A stretch of 11,040 nt of DNA from Burkholderiales bacterium (lineage in GTDB: Bacteria; Pseudomonadota; Gammaproteobacteria; Burkholderiales; Usitatibacteraceae). Under the pieces are notes generated by a model. That model did no database searches, was not told where the DNA came from, and saw only the letters and a list, made by a program, of their open reading frames with translations. A program made the translations under genes and the position numbers. Below, piece by piece: positions 7,370-11,040 of the stretch (position 1 is its first letter; the number at the start of each line of letters is the position of its first letter). The stretch covers positions 1-11,040 of the forward strand of contig JADGRS010000062.1 of NCBI GenBank assembly GCA_017880705.1, written 5' to 3'.

Positions 7370-8083
7370 ATGACTCCTACCGCTCCTCGCCGCGATTACA
7401 AATACTACGAGTTCGTACTGGCGGCGTTCGTGACGATCCTCATCTGCTCGAACCTGATCGGGCCGGCGAAGATCGCGCAGCTCGAGCTGCCGTTTCTCGG
7501 CGCCGTCACCTTCGGCGCTGGCGTGCTTTTCTTCCCCATCTCGTACGTGTTCGGCGACGTGCTGACCGAGGTGTACGGCTATGCGAGGAGCCGACGCGTG
7601 ATCTGGTGCGGCTTCGCGGGGCTCGCGTTCGCGTCGTTCATGTCGTTCGTGGTGGTGAGCCTGCCGCCCGCGCCCTTCTGGAAGAACCAGGCGGCGTACG
7701 AGATCGCCTTCGGCCTCACATGGCGGATCGCGCTCGCCTCGATGATCGCGTACTTCGCGGGCGAGTTCGTGAACTCCTACGTGCTCGCGAAGATGAAGAT
7801 CATGACGTCCGGGCGCTGGCTCTGGACGCGCACCATCGGCTCCACCCTCTTCGGCGAGGGCGTCGACTCCCTCATCTTCTACCCGCTCGCCTTCTACGGC
7901 GCCGGCATCATCCCCGACGAGAAGCTGCCTTCGGTGATGGTGGTGCAATTCATCGCGAAAGTCTCGGTCGAAGTGGTGTTCACGCCCGTCACCTACGCGG
8001 TCGTCGGGTTCCTGAAGCGCGCCGAGCAGGAGGACTACTACGATCGCGATACCCGCTTCACGCCGTTCACGCTCAAGGTGTAG
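7370..8083 (+). CDS. yhhQ: Queuosine precursor transporter, YhhQ/QPTR family (DUF165)
   Basis: This inner-membrane protein imports queuosine precursors (preQ0/preQ1) for the wobble-base modification of tRNA. It has 237 residues. About six hydrophobic segments are visible, near residues 14-33, 40-60, 74-96, 120-140, 153-175 and 185-207. Family hallmarks are SYVFGDVLTEVYGYARSRR (about 57-75), GEFVNSYVLAKMK (about 130-142), RTIGSTLFGEGVDSLIFYP (about 151-169) and a C-terminal VEVVFTPVTYAVVGFLKR. The ATG is preceded by GGA (7363-7365), formed at the edge of repeat copy 2. No preQ1 riboswitch is recognisable in the 127 bases upstream, which are almost wholly the repeat. The patatin gene starts 3 bases after the stop. 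The family is secure; the transported substrate is inferred from characterised homologues. Confidence 0.92.
   Translation: MTPTAPRRDYKYYEFVLAAFVTILICSNLIGPAKIAQLELPFLGAVTFGAGVLFFPISYVFGDVLTEVYGYARSRRVIWCGFAGLAFASFMSFVVVSLPPAPFWKNQAAYEIAFGLTWRIALASMIAYFAGEFVNSYVLAKMKIMTSGRWLWTRTIGSTLFGEGVDSLIFYPLAFYGAGIIPDEKLPSVMVVQFIAKVSVEVVFTPVTYAVVGFLKRAEQEDYYDRDTRFTPFTLKV
8075..8080 (+). promoter_or_regulatory. Ribosome binding site of the patatin gene
   Basis: The sequence aaggtg at the end of yhhQ lies 6 bases before the ATG at 8087. It is among the better Shine-Dalgarno matches in the window and supports coupled translation with yhhQ. Confidence 0.55.
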
Positions 8084-8086
8084 CCC

Positions 8087-10315
8087 ATGAGCGACGCCAC
8101 GCGCGCGCTCATACGCTTGGTCGCGGCGCTCGCGCTCGGCGCCGTCGTCTTCGCCGCGGTGGCGCAAGCGCCTTCCGCGCCCCGTCCCCGGATCGGCCTC
8201 GTGCTCGGGGGGGGCGGCGCGCGCGGAGGCGCGCACCTCGGCGTCCTCGAGGTGCTCGAGAGCCTTCGCATCCCGATCGACTGCATCGCGGGCACGAGCA
8301 TGGGCGCGCTCGCGGGCGGCGCCTATGCGGCGGGCGCTTCTCCCACGGAGATCCAGGAGATCGTCGGCAAGACGGACTGGATCAACATGTTCGACGACAG
8401 CGCCGGGCGCCAGTCGATCGACCTGCGCCACAAGTACCTCGACGATCGCTACTACTCCGGGCTGGAGTTCGGCGTCTCCCGCCACGGGATCCGCTTCCGC
8501 GAGGGAGCGCTCGCCGGCGAGAAGCTGAAGCTCTTCTTCAACCAGCTGGTGCGCGCCGAGCTCGGCGACCGCACGATCGAGCAGCTTCCGCTGCCGCTCG
8601 CGATCATCGCGACCGACATCGGCACGGGCGAGCGCGTCGCGATCCGCACCGGGAACCTCACCTCCGCCATGCGCGCCAGCATGTCGGTGCCCGGGCTCAT
8701 GGCGCCGGTGCAACGCGAGGAGCGCAAGCTCGTGGACGGAGGGCTCACCGACAACCTGCCGGTGGCGGAGGTGAAAAGCCTCTGCAACGCCGACATCGTG
8801 ATCGCGGTGAACGTGGGCTCGCCGCTGCTCAAGCCCGAGGAAGTGACGGGCGTCGTGACGGTGCTCGGGCAGGTGGTGAACCTCCTCACGGAGCAGAACG
8901 TGGAGAAGTCGCGCCTCCTCCTGCGCTCCCAGGACATCTACATCCAGCCCGACCTGGGCGACATCACGTCGACCAATTTCACGCGCCAGCTCGACGCGGC
9001 GAAGCGCGGGCGCATCGCCGCGCTCGCGGCCTCGGACCAGCTGAAGCGCTACTCGCTTCCCGAGAAGGAGTTCCTCGCGTGGCAGGGCAGCGTGCGGTTC
9101 GCGGGCCAGCCCGTGGCGCCGCTGGTGGACAAGGTCGAGATCGCGCAGACGCGCTTCGTGAATCCGGAGACGCTGCGCAGCGGCATCGGCCAGAAGGAAG
9201 GCGAGCCGCTCGACTCGGCAAGCCTCGCGCGGGACCTCGTCGACGAGTACAGCAAGGGCGATCTTCTCTCCCTCGACTACAGCGTCGTGCGCGAGCGCGA
9301 CCGCACGATCCTTCGCATCACGCCGGTGGAGAAGCCGTGGGGCCCGGACTACCTTCGCTTCGGGCTCGGGCTCGCGTCGGATTTCCGCGCCGAGTCCGAC
9401 TACAACTTCCGCGCGCTCTACCGGCGCACGTGGATGAATTCGCTCGGCGGCGAATGGCTCACCACCGCGCAGATCGGAAGCGAGCAGGGAATCCACACCG
9501 AGTTCTACCAGCCCCTGGAGCGCGCGCACTACGGATACACGCGCTTCTTCGCGAGCGCGGGGCTTCGCAAGCTGCCGCTCTTCTTCGGCGGCGATCGCCT
9601 CGCGGTGTATCGCATCCAGGAGAACCGCGCCGGGGCCGAGGCCGGGGTGAACCTCGGCGTGTATGGCCAGGCGAGCGTGGGATGGGTCGAGCGAAGCCTG
9701 GGATCCGTGCTCGACACCGGGCCGAACGCGTTCCTCAACGCGAGCGAGAAGCTCGGCGGGCCGCTCGCGACCCTGTCCATCGACACCTACGACCAGCCGT
9801 TCTTTCCGACGCGCGGCGTGAAGCTCGACGTGACGCACTTCGACGCGGTGCGCGCCTCGAGCAACGCGCCGGGCTTCGATCCCTACTCGCGAAGCGAGGC
9901 GCGCTTCGGCGCGGCGTGGTCCCACAACCGTTTCACGTATCTCGTCGGCCTCGAAGGCGGCACCGCCTTGAAGGGAACGCTGCCGCTCGCCGACGCGTTC
10001 ACGCTCGGCGGGCCGCGGCGCATGTCGGGCTTCGCGCACGACCAGATGCTCGGCCGCGACTACATGTTCGGCCGGCTCGAGAGCCAGTACCGCCTGAATT
10101 TCAGGTCGCCGCTCTACGGCCTGTCGCTCATCGCGGGCGTCGTCGCCGAGGCGGGGCGCATGGACAAGCTCCTCACGGAGACCTCGCTCTCGGGCTGGCA
10201 GCGCTCGTACGGCGCCTATCTCGCCGCGAGCACCTTCCTCGGCCCGGTCTATCTCGGCGTCGCGGACGCCAAGAATGGCAAGGGGCGCTTCTATCTCTTC
10301 ATCGGGTCGCCGTAA
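8087..10315 (+). CDS. PlpD-like type Vd autotransporter: patatin-like phospholipase with POTRA and Omp85-type barrel
   Basis: This is a predicted secreted or surface lipid hydrolase that carries its own outer-membrane translocator. It has 742 residues (P. aeruginosa PlpD 728). The signal peptide is about 1-28 (AAVAQA-PS). The patatin domain is about 35-330 and has the oxyanion loop GGGGARGG (41-48), the nucleophile elbow GTSMG with S71 and the DGG motif with D217, so the Ser-Asp dyad is intact. A single POTRA-like domain follows at about 342-418, then a beta-barrel at about 421-742 whose L6-like segment reads GGPRRMSGF (about 643-651). The C-terminus is FYLFIGSP, so the last residue is proline, not the usual aromatic. 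The start is supported by aaggtg. The gene follows yhhQ by 3 bases and probably shares its transcript. The barrel should need BamA for insertion. The lipid substrate is unknown. Confidence 0.93.
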   Translation: MSDATRALIRLVAALALGAVVFAAVAQAPSAPRPRIGLVLGGGGARGGAHLGVLEVLESLRIPIDCIAGTSMGALAGGAYAAGASPTEIQEIVGKTDWINMFDDSAGRQSIDLRHKYLDDRYYSGLEFGVSRHGIRFREGALAGEKLKLFFNQLVRAELGDRTIEQLPLPLAIIATDIGTGERVAIRTGNLTSAMRASMSVPGLMAPVQREERKLVDGGLTDNLPVAEVKSLCNADIVIAVNVGSPLLKPEEVTGVVTVLGQVVNLLTEQNVEKSRLLLRSQDIYIQPDLGDITSTNFTRQLDAAKRGRIAALAASDQLKRYSLPEKEFLAWQGSVRFAGQPVAPLVDKVEIAQTRFVNPETLRSGIGQKEGEPLDSASLARDLVDEYSKGDLLSLDYSVVRERDRTILRITPVEKPWGPDYLRFGLGLASDFRAESDYNFRALYRRTWMNSLGGEWLTTAQIGSEQGIHTEFYQPLERAHYGYTRFFASAGLRKLPLFFGGDRLAVYRIQENRAGAEAGVNLGVYGQASVGWVERSLGSVLDTGPNAFLNASEKLGGPLATLSIDTYDQPFFPTRGVKLDVTHFDAVRASSNAPGFDPYSRSEARFGAAWSHNRFTYLVGLEGGTALKGTLPLADAFTLGGPRRMSGFAHDQMLGRDYMFGRLESQYRLNFRSPLYGLSLIAGVVAEAGRMDKLLTETSLSGWQRSYGAYLAASTFLGPVYLGVADAKNGKGRFYLFIGSP

Positions 10316-10393
10316 CCTCCACAGCCGCGGGTTCGAGCGTTGGTTCAACATCCGCAAGCTCGGGCGTGGGATTCAAGGGGTATCCACCGCGCG

Positions 10394-10420
10394 CACTCGG
10401 GGTGCGATCACCCACGAGTG
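10394..10420 (+). terminator. Hairpin 79 bases after the patatin stop, possible transcript 3' end
   Basis: CACTCGGGGTG (10394-10404) pairs with CACCC-A-CGAGTG (10409-10420) around a CGAT loop. This is an 11-bp stem with one bulged A. No T-run follows, so this is not a classical intrinsic terminator; an RNA-stabilising 3' hairpin or one half of a switch is equally possible. Its 3' strand overlaps the left arm of the inverted repeat at 10412-10551. Confidence 0.4.
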
Positions 10421-10551
10421 AGGGCGGGGAAGAGTTTGACCCGGCCGGCGGTGACTCACCATTGAACGGCGAAGGCGAACAAGTGGTGGGAGCGGCACAT
10501 TTCCCAATCACCTCGAGGCCTCTCAAACTCTTCCCCAAGCCCTACTCGTGG
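10412..10551 (+). repeat. Long imperfect inverted repeat, 140 bases
   Basis: The left arm 10412-10439 and right arm 10523-10551 are complementary. Bases 10426-10439 (GGGGAAGAGTTTGA) pair perfectly with 10523-10536, and CCACGAGT (10412-10419) pairs with ACTCGTGG (10544-10551). The stretch between these is complementary apart from small gaps. Pairing weakens inward (GGCC..GGTGA against its partner). A small inner stem (ACCATTG with CAAGTGGT) lies in the loop. The total length is close to that of the two palindromic elements upstream, but the sequence is unrelated to theirs. Confidence 0.75.
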
Positions 10552-10645
10552 CTTCACGGCCGTACGGTTTCAATGTCGATCCGGTGAGAAGTGCATCACG
10601 ACAACTACTATCAGTGTCGTTTTCCCTGCGTTTGCGGAAAAGTCT

Positions 10646-10676
10646 TGCCCCCGGGCCGAGAGGAACTGGCCCGGCA
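10646..10676 (+). other. GC-rich hairpin
   Basis: CCGGGCC (10651-10657) pairs perfectly with GGCCCGG (10668-10674) around a 10-base loop. TTGCC just outside the left strand can pair with GGCAA on the right if a short bulge is allowed. No T-run follows. It is a possible DNA or RNA structural element with no assigned role. Confidence 0.45.
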
Positions 10677-10866
10677 ATGCCTGGCTGGTGCCGCATTGCT
10701 CAACTGATTGGCGTTGCTCAATCGGCGGGGGACCCAGGCGGCGGTGACGCGCGTCGACACTCGGGTGGCGATGCGTGGCGGCAGCGGCCCTTTCATAACC
10801 TCTGGGACGCACTCTCAACCTGCCACGTTGCATCTCGCTAACAGTATCAGCGCCTCTCGATCAACC

Positions 10867-11030
10867 CCTGGCGTGAAAGGGTTGCGGTTCTTCTCGGGAG
10901 TGGGGTGCCCCGCTTGCCGCAGAATAGAAGAAGCGCAAGGAATTCGAGCGCTATCGTAAGAAGCGAGATCCCTCCCCGTCGAGAAGCCGTGGCCCCCCGG
11001 CTCGAGAAGAACCGCCCCTTCCACGCCCGG
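10867..11030 (+). repeat. Long imperfect inverted repeat, about 164 bases
   Basis: The left arm 10867-10909 and right arm 10991-11030 are complementary. A 13-base perfect core, GCGGTTCTTCTCG at 10884-10896, pairs with 11003-11015. It is flanked by CC-GGCGTG-AAGGG pairing on the outer side (with a 2-base gap) and weaker G-run/C-run pairing on the inner side. The motif TCGAGAAG is also repeated directly at 10979-10986 and 11002-11009. The element may extend past the window. Confidence 0.7.
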
Positions 11031-11040
11031 CCGATCACCG

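Larger units (their letters stand above)
10316..11040 (+). other. Structured region without a convincing gene, after the patatin gene
   Basis: No frame on either strand shows a recognisable protein family or the strong third-position G/C bias of the genes before it. Short overlapping frames occur on both strands, and several cross the inverted repeats listed separately. The base composition looks visibly less GC-rich than the coding part. The region holds at least three hairpins, two long imperfect inverted repeats and an 18-base-period duplication of TTGCTCAA (10696-10703 and 10714-10721). It could be a non-coding RNA locus, a decayed mobile element or the flank of an accessory insertion. 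Nothing visible decides between these. Confidence 0.6.

Noticed and set aside
7211..10357. A 1048-codon open frame on the minus strand opposite yhhQ and the patatin gene
   Set aside because: It is an Arg/Ala/Glu/His-rich, low-complexity reading with no recognisable family, mirrors real genes base for base, and its far end runs into repeat copy 2. It is a GC-rich antisense shadow.
7606..10587. A 993-codon + strand frame overlapping yhhQ and the patatin gene
   Set aside because: It is an arginine-rich out-of-frame shadow. The true frames carry YhhQ and patatin/POTRA motifs.
10566..10604. A gtttcaat stretch resembling the start of some CRISPR repeats
   Set aside because: It is a single copy with no spaced recurrence and no cas gene in the window.
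10598..10623. A short terminator-like hairpin (ACGACA / TGTCGT followed by TTT)
   Set aside because: It has only 6 base pairs, an 11-base loop and three T residues, so it is too weak to call and lies far from any gene end.

Overview
The window looks like chromosomal DNA of a GC-rich betaproteobacterium. The evidence is the gene order bamA-skp-lpxD-fabZ-lpxA-lpxB-rnhB-TrmH-type methyltransferase, the family-level protein matches and the strong G/C bias at third codon positions. Every convincing gene is on the + strand. No taxon below class can be named from the sequence alone.

Layout: (1) 1-1754, the 3' three quarters of bamA, entering at POTRA3. (2) 1765-3724, skp/ompH, lpxD and fabZ, tightly packed or overlapping. 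(3) 3741-3890, a palindromic repeat element (copy 1) splitting fabZ from lpxA. (4) 3896-7242, lpxA, lpxB, rnhB and a TrmH/SpoU RNA methyltransferase, overlapping or nearly so. (5) 7221-7363, copy 2 of the element, which supplies the methyltransferase stop codon. (6) 7370-10315, a YhhQ-type queuosine-precursor transporter, then a PlpD-like type Vd patatin autotransporter. (7) 10316-11040, about 0.7 kb with no convincing gene but with nested hairpins and two long imperfect inverted repeats.

Functionally, regions 1-4 are an outer-membrane biogenesis cluster. BamA inserts beta-barrel proteins and Skp chaperones them in the periplasm. LpxA, LpxD and LpxB make the lipid A disaccharide, and FabZ draws on the same 3-hydroxyacyl-ACP pool. 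RnhB and the methyltransferase are housekeeping passengers. The patatin protein has an Omp85-like barrel and is itself a likely BAM client.

The most unusual feature is the repeat pair. Both copies keep their left and right arms in the same orientation, yet the 60-bp interior is reversed in one copy relative to the other, as if the segment had flipped between its inverted arms. Both copies end 5-6 bases before a start codon. The second notable region is the structured, apparently non-coding tail after the patatin gene.
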